Positions 35,376 through 43,654 of a stretch of 64,000 nt of DNA are shown here, piece after piece. A program made the position numbers and the translations under genes. The stretch spans positions 62,001-126,000 of the forward strand of contig NZ_DAMBQK010000003.1 of assembly GCF_032062175.1 (NCBI RefSeq), read 5' to 3'. The stretch's first letter is position 1; every line of letters starts with the position of its first letter. The notes beneath the pieces were generated by a model. It searched no databases. It was not told the origin of the DNA and saw nothing but the letters and a program-made list of their open reading frames with translations. The stretch comes from Atlantibacter sp032062175 (GTDB lineage Bacteria; Pseudomonadota; Gammaproteobacteria; Enterobacterales; Enterobacteriaceae).

Positions 35376-35471
35376 TTAACGAGGAAAATCGTTGGAAATG
35401 CGCGGGTCGAGATTATACCAGGCGTTTAAGCCACCTTTCGCTATGAGGCGATAACACGCGGTGTGTTTCAT
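35376..35471 (-). CDS. tnaC: TnaC leader peptide
   Basis: A 31-codon frame, too short for ordinary gene callers, ends 122 bases before tnaA. Its C-terminal part contains WYNLD at residues 18-22, Ile25 and Pro30. Taking Trp as position zero, Asp is at +4, Ile at +7 and Pro at +12, exactly the spacing of the essential W12, D16, I19 and P24 of E. coli TnaC. One residue, Arg31, follows the proline before the TAA stop, whereas in E. coli the proline is last and in Proteus, as I recall, two lysines follow. AGAGGA lies about eight bases before the ATG. It should stall the ribosome when tryptophan is high and block Rho termination before tnaA. Confidence 0.88.
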   Translation of the reverse strand: MKHTACYRLIAKGGLNAWYNLDPRISNDFPR

Positions 35472-35531
35472 TACATCGTCCTCTGTCTGGTTAAAAAGAA
35501 TCATAAAGATAACCAGGTTTTAAAATTTGTC

Positions 35532-35547
35532 CGTGATTAAATGCACA
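35532..35547 (-). promoter_or_regulatory. CRP site of the tna operon
   Basis: CGTGA-TTAAAT-GCACA matches the CRP consensus at eight of ten fixed positions and lies 68 bp upstream of the tnaC start (centre to ATG). The E. coli tna operon is strongly CRP-dependent with a similar site (GTGA-N6-TCAC), which supports the call. Confidence 0.7.
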
Positions 35548-35667
35548 ATTTAACTATTCGCTATAAGACTATTTATTTCTCTCACTTTTAGTAACGAATT
35601 TATTAACCAGCATCACGAAAGGATATATCTGAGAGGCGGTATTACCCGTAATCGAAAATGTGATAAA

Positions 35668-35696
35668 TGCCTCAGGCGGATAATATACCTGAGGCA
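35668..35696 (-). terminator. Hairpin after fdnI
   Basis: TGCCTCAGG (35668-35676) pairs with CCTGAGGCA (35688-35696), 17 bases beyond the fdnI stop on the minus strand. The sequence that follows is TTTATCACA, a weak T-tract. It probably ends the fdnGHI transcript. Confidence 0.65.
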
Positions 35697-35712
35697 GTGT
35701 CGTTTCAGGCAA

Positions 35713-36351
35713 TTAGCCCTGGCTGTTGCGTCGCGCCATCAGCTTACGATACCAGCGCGGATGGTGCTTGCGCGCCCACCTCTGGCTGACGCGGCCTTCG
35801 ATCATGCCCTTAATCGACCCTTTAACCCAGAACGCCATATAGATGTGGATCAGGATCGCGTGAATCAGCACGATGGCGACCACCGCGTGGATCAGCAGGC
35901 TATAGCGGATCGCCGGGATCGGGAAAGAGTCGGCGAACCAGGGCCGCCAGATGATCACCCCGCTCACCAGCAACACGAAAATCATGCTCATGATGGTCCA
36001 GAACATCATCTTCTGCCCGGCGTTATATTTGCCGACGTCCGCCACGTGGTGCTCGTTGCCCTTCAGCACTTCAACAATATTCTTCACCCATGAGATGTCT
36101 TCCCGCTCCGGCAGGTTGTGCTTTACAAAGCGGAAAAACATAAACATCAGCATCACAAAGGTCAGCACGCCGAAGAAGGGATGCAAAATGCGCCCCATCT
36201 GCGGGGTGCCGAAGGTTTGCGTGAGCCATTGTAAGGTTGGGAAAAACAGCGCGATGCCCGACAGCGCCACCAGGAAAAAGCAGATCACCACCGTCCAGTG
36301 AACGGCGCGGTCAATAAAACGGGTGCGCAGGATGTTGGGTTCGTTATTCAT
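35713..36351 (-). CDS. fdnI: FdnI, formate dehydrogenase-N cytochrome b556 subunit
   Basis: A 212-residue membrane anchor with four hydrophobic helices. It carries two b-type haems and passes electrons from the FdnH iron-sulfur chain to menaquinone. Long stretches such as FIDRAVHWTVVICFFLVALSG, LQWLTQTFGTPQMGRILHPFFG in outline and the C-terminal KHHPRWYRK match E. coli FdnI better than FdoI, so this is the nitrate-inducible isoenzyme. Haem-ligand histidines are present in the first and last helices. The start overlaps the fdnH stop by eight bases. Confidence 0.93.
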   Translation of the reverse strand: MNNEPNILRTRFIDRAVHWTVVICFFLVALSGIALFFPTLQWLTQTFGTPQMGRILHPFFGVLTFVMLMFMFFRFVKHNLPEREDISWVKNIVEVLKGNEHHVADVGKYNAGQKMMFWTIMSMIFVLLVSGVIIWRPWFADSFPIPAIRYSLLIHAVVAIVLIHAILIHIYMAFWVKGSIKGMIEGRVSQRWARKHHPRWYRKLMARRNSQG

Positions 36352-37231
36352 GGATGTCCTCCGATTTCTCTTCCGTGGATTCGGTATTCGGACCCACGCC
36401 GATGTAGTGGAAAATCAGCCCGGCAAAGGTCGCCAGGAAGCCGAGGGTGGCCAGCGGTTTTAACGCGCCCTTCCACAGGTTGATGGAGGTATCAATGTGC
36501 GGGTCGGCCTTCAGTCCGTGGTATAGCGCCGGATTGTCGGCGTGATGCAGCACATACATCACATGGGTGCCGCCTACGCCCTGTGGGTCATATAGCCCGG
36601 CGTTGGGGTAGCCGCGCGATTTGAGATCGGCGATACGCATTTCGGCAACCTCAATCATCTCCTGTTTGGTGCCGAACTGGATTGCGCCGGTCGGGCATGT
36701 TTTTACACATGCCGGCTCCTGGCCCACCGCCACGCGATCCACGCACAGGGTACATTTGTATACCCGGTTATCCTCTTTATTGAGGCGCGGAATATTGAAC
36801 GGACAGCCCGCGATGCAGTAACCGCAGCCGATGCAGTGTTCAGACTGAAAATCAACGATGCCGTTTTTGTACTGAATAATCGCCCCTGCCGCCGGGCAGG
36901 CCTTAAGGCATCCCGGATCGGCGCAGTGCATACAGCCGTCTTTGCGGATCAGCCATTCCAGGCGGCCATGCTCTTTGGTTTCGCTAAAGCGCATCACCGT
37001 CCAGGCTTTAGCGTCCAGATCGATGGGGTTATCGTAAACGCCAATGTTTTCACCCACGTCGGTGCGGATGTCGTTCCACTCGGAACACGCCACCTGGCAG
37101 CCTTTACAGCCGATGCAGGTCGACACGTCGATAAGCTTGGCGACCTCCTGCTTAAAATCGCGCGCCTCGGGGGGCGGTGTTAATCCGTTAGTCGCGGAAA
37201 TGTTAATGATGTCCTGAGATTGCATAGACAC
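36344..37231 (-). CDS. fdnH: FdnH, formate dehydrogenase-N iron-sulfur subunit
   Basis: A 295-residue subunit that carries four [4Fe-4S] clusters between FdnG and FdnI, with the C-terminal membrane helix (GFLATFAGLIFHYIGVG, about residues 260-276) facing the periplasm-side complex. Cysteine groups are visible in STCIGCKGCQVAC, CMHCADPGCLKACP, CIGCGYCIAGCPF and CTLCVDRVAVGQEPACVKTCP. Length equals that of the E. coli protein within one residue. Nine bases separate it from fdnG. Confidence 0.95.
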   Translation of the reverse strand: MSMQSQDIINISATNGLTPPPEARDFKQEVAKLIDVSTCIGCKGCQVACSEWNDIRTDVGENIGVYDNPIDLDAKAWTVMRFSETKEHGRLEWLIRKDGCMHCADPGCLKACPAAGAIIQYKNGIVDFQSEHCIGCGYCIAGCPFNIPRLNKEDNRVYKCTLCVDRVAVGQEPACVKTCPTGAIQFGTKQEMIEVAEMRIADLKSRGYPNAGLYDPQGVGGTHVMYVLHHADNPALYHGLKADPHIDTSINLWKGALKPLATLGFLATFAGLIFHYIGVGPNTESTEEKSEDIHE

Positions 37232-37240
37232 AGGCGCTCC

Positions 37241-40200
37241 TTACAGCTTTTCAATATTGACGAGGAACGCCTTGAACTCCGGCGTTTGCGAGTTGGCGTC
37301 ACCGACGCTCGGCGTCAGGGTATTGGCGAGGAACCCTTTGCGCGTGGTGCCTTCAAAACCCCAGTGGCAGGGAATGCCGATAGTAGAGACCGGTTTTCCG
37401 TCCACGTTCAGGGTATGCAGGCGCGCGGTCACCACCGCTTTGGCTTTGATAAACCCACGGCGCGATGACACTTTTACCCAGTCCCCGGCGCTGATGCCCT
37501 TCTCTTTCGCCAGTTGCTCGCCCACTTCGACAAACTGCTGCGGCTGGGCGATGGCGTTGATCAACGCGTGCTTGGTCCAGTGGCGGAACAATTCGGTTAT
37601 GGAATAGGTGGTCGCCACATACGGGAAGTTTTCCGCCGTGCCGAGCATTTTTGCGTCGCGCTCGAAAATGCGTGCTACCGGGCTGTGCACCACCTTCGGG
37701 TGCAGCGGATTGGTGCCAATCGGGCTTTCCATCGGTTCGTAGTGCTCCGGGAACGGGCCATCGGCCAGTTTTTTGAGCGCAAACAGATGGCCGAGACCGT
37801 CCGGCAGCATGATAAACGGACCAACTTTGTCCTCTGGCGCGGCGGTTGGCGGGTAATCCGGTACGTCAAAACCCTGCCACTGTTTGCCGTTCCACTGCAT
37901 CAGCGGGCGTTCCGGGTCCCAGGCTTTGCCCTGTGCATCGGAAGAGGCGCGGTTATACAGGATGCGGCGGTTCATCGGCCACGCCCACGACCAGTTGTTG
38001 ACCGCTCCCAGGCCGGACGGATCGGCGTTATCGCGATTCGCCATCTGGTTGCCCTGCTCGGTCCAACTGCCGGTGTAAATCCAGCACAGGCTGCTGGTCG
38101 AGCCGTCGTCGCGCAGATGGGCGAAGGCGCTTAACTGCTGGCCTGCTTTGGCGATCAGCGTACCGTCTTTGTCATACACATCCTGCCAGGCGCGGCCGTT
38201 AGATTCCCGGGCGATCTCTTCCGGCTGGGGATCGTGCGGATCGGCATAGTTCCAGTCGATAGCCTGAAGCGGCTCCGCACCCACCCCGCCCTCTTCGCGA
38301 TACAGCTCGCGCAGGCGCAGGAACAGATGGGCGAGAATTTTGCTGTCATGCAGCGCTTCGCCCGGCGGATTGGCGGCGGCGTAGTGCCACTGCAACCAGC
38401 GTGAGGAGTTAGCCACCGAGCCGTTTTCTTCCGCAAAGCAGGCGGTGGGTAAACGGAACACTTCGGTCTGGATGGCGCTGCTGTCCACGGCATTCATTTC
38501 GTCATGGTTTTGCCAGAAGCTGGCGGTTTCGGTGGCCAGCGGGTCCATCACCACCATGTATTTCAGCGTCGAAAACGCGTCTACCGCTTTATTTTTATTG
38601 GGAAACGACGCCAGCGCGTTAAAACCCTGCACCAGCAGACCGTTGAACTGGCCGTCTACCATCTGGTTGACCATGCTCATCACATCGTATTTTTTGTCCC
38701 ATTTCGGCAGGAAGTCATAGCCCCACTGGTTGTCGGCAGTGGCGGCATTGCCGTAAAAGCCTTTCAGCAGGCTCACCATAAATGCCGGGGTGTTTTTCCA
38801 GTAATTCACCTGGCCCGGCATCACCGATTTCGGCGTGGTTTGCTCAAGAAAGGTTTGCAGCGAGGTTTGCTTTTCACTCGGCAGCGGCAGATACCCTGGC
38901 AACGAGCCGTCCAGCAGGCCGAGGTCGGTATAACCCTGCACGTTGGAGTGGCCGCGCAGCGCGTTGATGCCGCCGCCCATCATGCCAATGTTGCCCAGCA
39001 GCAGTTGCACGATGGCGGCGGTACGGATGATCTGCGCGCCGTTGGTATGATGCGTCCAGCCCAGCGCGTAGAGGATCGAACCGGCTTTGTTTTTAGCCGC
39101 GGTTTCGGAAAGGGTTTTGGCGATGCTCAGAAAATCGGCTTTCGGCGTACCACAGAGCGTTTCTACCATCTCCGGGGTGTAGCGGCTGACGTGGGCTTTC
39201 AGCAAATTAAACACGCAGCGCGGGTGGCTCAGGGTGTCATCGCGTTTAATCTGGCCCTGGGCGTCCAGTTCGTAGGCCCAGGTGCTGCGATCGTACTGGC
39301 GGGTGGCCTCGTCGTAGCCGCTAAACAGCCCGTCGGTAAAGCTGAAGTCCTCGCGTACGATCAGCGCGGCGTTGGTGAATTCACGCACATATTCATGCTG
39401 GATTTTGTCATTGGTCAGTAGGTAATGGGCGATACCGGCCAGAAACGCCACGTCGCTGCCTGGGCGCAGCGGTGCATACAGATCGGCCACGGCGGCGGAA
39501 CGGTTAAAGCGCGGATCAACCACCAGCAGCTTGGCGCCACGGCGTTTTTTCGCTTCCACCACCCATTTGAAGCCCACCGGGTGCGCTTCGGCGGCGTTAC
39601 CGCCCATAATCAGGATCACGTCGGCATTGCGGATGTCGATCCAGTTGTTGGTCATCGCCCCGCGACCAAAGCTCGGTGCCAGCGCCGCTACCGTTGGGCC
39701 GTGACACAGGCGCGCCTGGTTTTCTACGGCGACCATGCCTAAACCACGCGCGAATTTATTATCGATAATCCCGGTTTCGTTACTGGCGGCAGAGGAACAC
39801 AGCATGCTGGTAGTGGCCCAGCGGTTCACCGTCACGCCCTGTTTATTGGTGGTGACGAAGTTGGCATCACGGTCCGCCTTCATCAGGCGCGCGATGCGTT
39901 CAAACGCCTCGTCCCAGCTAATGCGCTGCCATTTATCGCTGCCCGGCGCGCGGTATTCCGGGTACTGTAAACGCTGTTTGCTGTGAATAAAGTCGATCAG
40001 ACCCGCGCCTTTCGGGCACAGCGAACCCCGGCTCACCGGATGATCGGCATCGCCTTCGATATGAAAAATACTGGAAGTGCTGTTTTTTGCGCCGTCGCCC
40101 AGGCCGTACATAATCAGCCCGCAGCCCACGGAGCAGTAGGTGCAGTTATTTCGGGTCTCTTTGGCGCGTAACAGTTTGTACTGACGCGGCGCGGCTGAGA

Positions 40201-40291
40201 CATCAAACGGCGCGAAGCCCAGCGCGGTCAGGGTGGTACCGGCCATCCCGCCGGCACACATTTTGAAAAAGCCCCTACGGTTAACTTGCAT
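37241..40291 (-). CDS. fdnG: FdnG, formate dehydrogenase-N catalytic subunit with Cys in place of Sec
   Basis: A 1016-residue periplasmic molybdopterin enzyme that oxidises formate and sends electrons to nitrate reductase through FdnH and FdnI. It starts with a Tat signal (NRRGFFKM) and has the [4Fe-4S] motif CTYCSVGCG followed by SLCPKGAG. At residue 196, where E. coli FdnG has selenocysteine in V-U-HGPTVA, this sequence reads L-C-HGPTVA with a plain TGT codon at 39704-39706. The remaining protein is full length with the catalytic His197 intact, so it should be active as a Cys enzyme. I take the start at 40291, which gives the correct signal peptide; the frame opens further upstream at 40333. 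Confidence 0.95.
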   Translation of the reverse strand: MQVNRRGFFKMCAGGMAGTTLTALGFAPFDVSAAPRQYKLLRAKETRNNCTYCSVGCGLIMYGLGDGAKNSTSSIFHIEGDADHPVSRGSLCPKGAGLIDFIHSKQRLQYPEYRAPGSDKWQRISWDEAFERIARLMKADRDANFVTTNKQGVTVNRWATTSMLCSSAASNETGIIDNKFARGLGMVAVENQARLCHGPTVAALAPSFGRGAMTNNWIDIRNADVILIMGGNAAEAHPVGFKWVVEAKKRRGAKLLVVDPRFNRSAAVADLYAPLRPGSDVAFLAGIAHYLLTNDKIQHEYVREFTNAALIVREDFSFTDGLFSGYDEATRQYDRSTWAYELDAQGQIKRDDTLSHPRCVFNLLKAHVSRYTPEMVETLCGTPKADFLSIAKTLSETAAKNKAGSILYALGWTHHTNGAQIIRTAAIVQLLLGNIGMMGGGINALRGHSNVQGYTDLGLLDGSLPGYLPLPSEKQTSLQTFLEQTTPKSVMPGQVNYWKNTPAFMVSLLKGFYGNAATADNQWGYDFLPKWDKKYDVMSMVNQMVDGQFNGLLVQGFNALASFPNKNKAVDAFSTLKYMVVMDPLATETASFWQNHDEMNAVDSSAIQTEVFRLPTACFAEENGSVANSSRWLQWHYAAANPPGEALHDSKILAHLFLRLRELYREEGGVGAEPLQAIDWNYADPHDPQPEEIARESNGRAWQDVYDKDGTLIAKAGQQLSAFAHLRDDGSTSSLCWIYTGSWTEQGNQMANRDNADPSGLGAVNNWSWAWPMNRRILYNRASSDAQGKAWDPERPLMQWNGKQWQGFDVPDYPPTAAPEDKVGPFIMLPDGLGHLFALKKLADGPFPEHYEPMESPIGTNPLHPKVVHSPVARIFERDAKMLGTAENFPYVATTYSITELFRHWTKHALINAIAQPQQFVEVGEQLAKEKGISAGDWVKVSSRRGFIKAKAVVTARLHTLNVDGKPVSTIGIPCHWGFEGTTRKGFLANTLTPSVGDANSQTPEFKAFLVNIEKL

Positions 40292-40323
40292 TTCTTCACC
40301 ACTGTTGTTGTTTTCGTGGCGAA

Positions 40324-40329
40324 AAAATA
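40324..40329 (-). promoter_or_regulatory. Candidate -10 element of fdnGHI
   Basis: TATTTT preceded by TGC on the minus strand resembles an extended -10 hexamer. It would place transcription start near 40317, with the FNR-like site centred about 41 bp upstream, the standard class II arrangement. Confidence 0.4.
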
Positions 40330-40350
40330 GCAACTCAGCAAGTTCAAAAA

Positions 40351-40364
40351 TTGCCTCAAATCAA
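40351..40364. promoter_or_regulatory. Candidate FNR site of fdnGHI
   Basis: TTGCC-TCAA-ATCAA matches the FNR consensus TTGAT-N4-ATCAA at eight of ten positions. Spacing from a candidate -10 element supports class II activation, as known for E. coli fdnG. Confidence 0.5.
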
Positions 40365-40378
40365 GCCGCTAGCGCGAC

Positions 40379-40385
40379 TACCCCT
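40379..40385. promoter_or_regulatory. Candidate NarL heptamer of fdnGHI
   Basis: TACCCCT matches the NarL/NarP heptamer TACYYMT. It lies about 20 bases upstream of the FNR-like site. E. coli fdnG is nitrate-induced through NarL. I did not find a clean partner heptamer in 7-2-7 arrangement. Confidence 0.4.
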
Positions 40386-40456
40386 AACATTCCCGTGGGT
40401 TTATAACCCCCCGTCCGCAGAGGGTTAGGGTTTTGTGACACCAGCGGGGTAGAAAG

Positions 40457-40795
40457 CTATTTCTTGCGATACTTCTCGGGGATTTCCGGCACCGGCGCAC
40501 GATCGTCAATTAAGTGATGGAGGGTTAGAATCGGGTGCCGCCATAACATTTTCGGCCCGGCCCAACGCATAATCTGCTTCATCTCTTCACGTTTTGCCGG
40601 TTGATAACAGTGGATCGGGCACTGGCGGCAGGCGGGTTTGTTTTCACCAAAGGCACATTTATCGAGGCGCTTCATGGCATATTCATACAGCGCCTGATAA
40701 TGGGCAGGCTCTGCCAGTGCCTGCGGGCTTTTACGCTGATAAAGCGCAATCATTTTCTGGATGGTGAGTTTTTCACGATCGAGACGCGCGCCCAT
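40457..40795 (-). CDS. Small cysteine-motif protein of the 'nitrous oxide-stimulated promoter' family
   Basis: A 112-residue protein with a four-cysteine cluster (CAFGENKPACRQCPIHC, about residues 47-63), probably binding zinc or an iron-sulfur cluster, and a charged C-terminus. I match it to the family named after a nitrous oxide-stimulated promoter, though from memory only. It follows the yeaR homologue after 12 bases and is likely cotranscribed. The location next to fdnGHI suggests joint nitrate or NO control. Confidence 0.65.
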   Translation of the reverse strand: MGARLDREKLTIQKMIALYQRKSPQALAEPAHYQALYEYAMKRLDKCAFGENKPACRQCPIHCYQPAKREEMKQIMRWAGPKMLWRHPILTLHHLIDDRAPVPEIPEKYRKK

Positions 40796-40807
40796 TATCT
40801 TCTCCTG

Positions 40808-41167
40808 TCAGTTGCTGCTCTTCGTCTGCACCACCTGGCCAAACCCTTTGCCATCCAGTTCTGCATCCGGGGCAGCGAAAAAGTCGATGTTGAAATAAGT
40901 GTCCGGCGTAAGCAGTTCAATGCGATGCCAGTACTGCGGCGGGCTGACGCCAAACTGCCCTTCGTTAATGATCAGCTCAATTTCCGGGGTCTGATCGTGC
41001 TCGTTTTTAAAACCAATATATTTTACCGCGCCGCGCATCACAGAAAGGCGACCGTAGACATCTTTTTTGGTGTTGTGATGGGTTAATAACGCCTGAGGAA
41101 CGGAGGAACTGTCAAAGAAAGCGGTGGAACGGGTGTGTTTATATTCTACAGGAATGCGATGAGCCAT
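40808..41167 (-). CDS. yeaR: YeaR-like DUF1971 cupin protein
   Basis: A 119-residue protein closely resembling E. coli YeaR in length and motifs (YKHTRSTAFF near the start, LSVMRGAVKYIGF, PPQYWHRIE and TYFNIDFFAAP). The fold is a small cupin-like beta barrel with a conserved Trp-His pair. In E. coli yeaR is induced by nitrate through NarL and by NO through NsrR; the biochemical role is unsettled, perhaps in tellurite or reactive nitrogen response. Here it leads a two-gene unit close to the nitrate-inducible fdn operon. Confidence 0.8.
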   Translation of the reverse strand: MAHRIPVEYKHTRSTAFFDSSSVPQALLTHHNTKKDVYGRLSVMRGAVKYIGFKNEHDQTPEIELIINEGQFGVSPPQYWHRIELLTPDTYFNIDFFAAPDAELDGKGFGQVVQTKSSN

Positions 41168-41341
41168 TTGTCTTACCTCGAAAGTGAAGTTAGTTAACTA
41201 TTGCTCTGCATCTTCCATGCCAAAAATAAATATCAATAAAATCAAGACGATGAAAATTATAAATCAGAGAAGCTGTCATTTCAATAGTGTCTAAATGACT
41301 GTTTATTGTCTTAATGACTGTTTGTGCATGAATAAAACCGC

Positions 41342-41365
41342 TTGCGCCAGAGTAACCTGGCGCAA
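41342..41365 (-). terminator. Second hairpin downstream of the Cys-type fdhF
   Basis: TTGCGCCAG pairs with CTGGCGCAA around the loop AGTAAC (41342-41365). There is no strong T-tract. It may back up the terminator at 41434 or act on the leader of the yeaR-like unit. Confidence 0.4.
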
Positions 41366-41433
41366 GGAGAGCGTCATTCATTAACTGACTGGAATGAGGC
41401 GCGTTAAGGTATAACGCAATGAAACGGAAACAA

Positions 41434-41454
41434 GGCGGACGCGTGTCCGCCTTT
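41434..41454 (-). terminator. Terminator after the Cys-type fdhF
   Basis: GGCGGAC-GCGT-GTCCGCC is a perfect seven-base stem directly after the stop codon at 41458, followed on the minus strand by TTGTTTCC. It closes the focB-hydN-fdhF unit. Confidence 0.75.
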
Positions 41455-41457
41455 CAT

Positions 41458-43626
41458 TCAGGCTATCGCGCGAACCGCGCCGTCAACATGCTGACGCAAC
41501 CGGGCTTTCATATCGTTATACGACTGGCTGGCGAAGTTCTCGGCCCATTTCTGATCGTCAATCGCCTCAACCCGCGCCGCGCAGTACTTGGTTTCCGGCG
41601 TTTTTGATGTGGGGTCGAGGTTGTCCTGCGTCAGTTCGTTACAGGCTCCAATCCACCACTGATAGGTCATATACACCGCGCCACGGTTGACCCGCTCGTT
41701 GTAATTACAGCGCGAGATCACCTTGCCACGCCGCGACATCACCCACACCAGCGCCTGATTGGCGACGCCAAGTTGGCGGGCATCGTCCGGATGCATCTGC
41801 ACAAAGCCCGGCTCATCGGCCAACGTGACCAGCGCCCGGCAGTTGCCGGTCATCGAGCGGCAGCTGTAGTGGCCGACTTCCCGCACGGTACACAGCACCA
41901 GCGGGTAACGTTCATCGGGGATTTCCGCTGGTGCGCGCCAGGCGGTGGCAAACAACTGCCCTTTGCCGCTCGGCGTGGCGAAGGTATTGCCCTGATACAG
42001 ATACGGCGTGCCGGGGTGTTCCAGCGTCGGGCACGGCCACTGCACGTGGCCCAGCCCGGCCATTTTCTCCCACGTCACGCCGTAATAGAGCGGGCACAGT
42101 TCGCGCAGTTCGTTCCAGATGGCCTCGTTGTTTTCGTACTTCATCGGATAGCCCATGGCGGTGGAGATCAGGCTGATGATCTCCCAGTCGCGTTTGACGT
42201 TCCCTTTGGCGTCGATGGCTTTTTCGAACCGCTGGAAACCGCGATCGGCGCAGGAGAACACCCCGCCGTGCTCGCCCCAACTGGTGGCGGGCAGGATAAC
42301 ATCGGCCTGTTCAGCGGTTTGGGTCATGAAAATGTCCTGCACCACGACGAATTCCAGGGCATCAAACCCACGGCGCACCAACCCTAAATCGGCTTCGGTC
42401 TGAAGCGGATCTTCCCCCATGATGTAATAGGCTTTGACCTTACCTTCCATCGCCAGGTGGGGCACTTCGGTGATGCGATACCCCGGTTCAGGATCGAGGG
42501 TTTGCGGATCGATACGCCAGGCTTTGGCGAATTTCTCCCGCACCGCCGGCTCGCTTACCGACTGATAGCCAGGGAACAGATCCGGCAACGCACCCATATC
42601 GCAGGCACCCTGCACGTTGTTCTGCCCTCTCACCGGGCCGACGCCCACGTTCGGGCGGCCCAGATTGCCGGTGAGCAGCGCCAGGCCTGAGAGCCCTTTC
42701 ACCACGTCAACCGCCTGACCAAACTGCGTCACGCCCATGCCCCACATAATGGTAGCGGACGGCGCAGCGGCGTAGGTGCGCATCGCCTGGCGGATTTCCT
42801 GCGCCGGGACGCCCACCAGCTCCTCCACCGCTTCCGGGCTGTAATCCGCCACAATACTGCGGTACGCCTCAAAGCCTTCGGTGAAGTTGGCAACGTAAGC
42901 TTTATCGTAGAGATCTTCTTCGATCAGTACGTGGGCGAAGGCATTAACCAGCGCCATGTTGCTGCCGTTTTTCATTTGCAGATGCTGATCGGCGATACGC
43001 GCGGTTTCGATTTTACGCGGGTCGCAGACGATAATTTTCGCGCCCTTCTCTTTGGCTTTCACTACGCGCCTGGCCACGATGGGATGAGAGTCGGCGCAGT
43101 TGTAGCCGAATACCAACAAGCACGCTGAATTTTCGATATCAGAAATTGAGTTGCTCATCGCGCCGTTGCCGAGGGTCTGGCGCAACCCCGCTACGGACGG
43201 GCCGTGGCATACCCTGGCGCAGCAGTCGATGTTGTTGTTGCCAATCACCCCGCGGGCAAATTTCTGCATCACATAGTTGGTTTCATTTCCGGTGCCGCGC
43301 GACGATCCGGTTAGCATGATCGATTTCGGGCCGTATTTGGCCTTGATCTCCTGCAAGCGGGATGCGGTAAAGCGGATCGCCTCCTCCCAGGAGACCACTT
43401 CAAATGGCCCTCCTTTCCGGCGACGAATCATCGGTTCCTGAAGGCGTGGCGTCAGCAACCGGGTGTCGTTAAGAAAATCCCAACCGTAATAGCCTTTAAG
43501 GCAGAGTTCGTTCTGGTTGGTAACACCGTTTGCCGCTTCAGCGCGGACAATTTTGCCGTTTTCCACACACAAATTGAGTTTGCACCCTGCACCGCAGTAC
43601 GGGCACACAGAAATGATTTTTTCCAT
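41458..43626 (-). CDS. Cys-type formate dehydrogenase H (FdhF paralogue of FHL-2)
   Basis: A 722-residue homologue of FdhF, the formate-oxidising subunit of formate hydrogenlyase. Motifs follow the Sec enzyme closely: VCPYCGAGCKLNL with [4Fe-4S] cysteines, LCLKGYYGWDF, and ARVCHGPSVAGL. Residue 140 is cysteine (TGC at 43207-43209) exactly where the fdhF at 3993 has Sec140, with His141 kept. The two paralogues differ in many surface positions, so this is an old Cys lineage and not a recent mutant copy. It lies 28 bases after hydN and beside hydrogenase-4 genes; selenium-free formate dehydrogenases are known to be linked to hyf-based FHL-2, for example in Pectobacterium. AAAAGG precedes the start. 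Confidence 0.93.
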   Translation of the reverse strand: MEKIISVCPYCGAGCKLNLCVENGKIVRAEAANGVTNQNELCLKGYYGWDFLNDTRLLTPRLQEPMIRRRKGGPFEVVSWEEAIRFTASRLQEIKAKYGPKSIMLTGSSRGTGNETNYVMQKFARGVIGNNNIDCCARVCHGPSVAGLRQTLGNGAMSNSISDIENSACLLVFGYNCADSHPIVARRVVKAKEKGAKIIVCDPRKIETARIADQHLQMKNGSNMALVNAFAHVLIEEDLYDKAYVANFTEGFEAYRSIVADYSPEAVEELVGVPAQEIRQAMRTYAAAPSATIMWGMGVTQFGQAVDVVKGLSGLALLTGNLGRPNVGVGPVRGQNNVQGACDMGALPDLFPGYQSVSEPAVREKFAKAWRIDPQTLDPEPGYRITEVPHLAMEGKVKAYYIMGEDPLQTEADLGLVRRGFDALEFVVVQDIFMTQTAEQADVILPATSWGEHGGVFSCADRGFQRFEKAIDAKGNVKRDWEIISLISTAMGYPMKYENNEAIWNELRELCPLYYGVTWEKMAGLGHVQWPCPTLEHPGTPYLYQGNTFATPSGKGQLFATAWRAPAEIPDERYPLVLCTVREVGHYSCRSMTGNCRALVTLADEPGFVQMHPDDARQLGVANQALVWVMSRRGKVISRCNYNERVNRGAVYMTYQWWIGACNELTQDNLDPTSKTPETKYCAARVEAIDDQKWAENFASQSYNDMKARLRQHVDGAVRAIA

Positions 43627-43654
43627 TGCGTAACCTTTTCCCCTGACCAGGGAG

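Noticed and set aside
41190..41381. 63-codon minus-strand frame upstream of the yeaR-like gene
   Set aside because: No ribosome-binding site, it spans a hairpin and an AT-rich control region, and the protein has no recognisable character.
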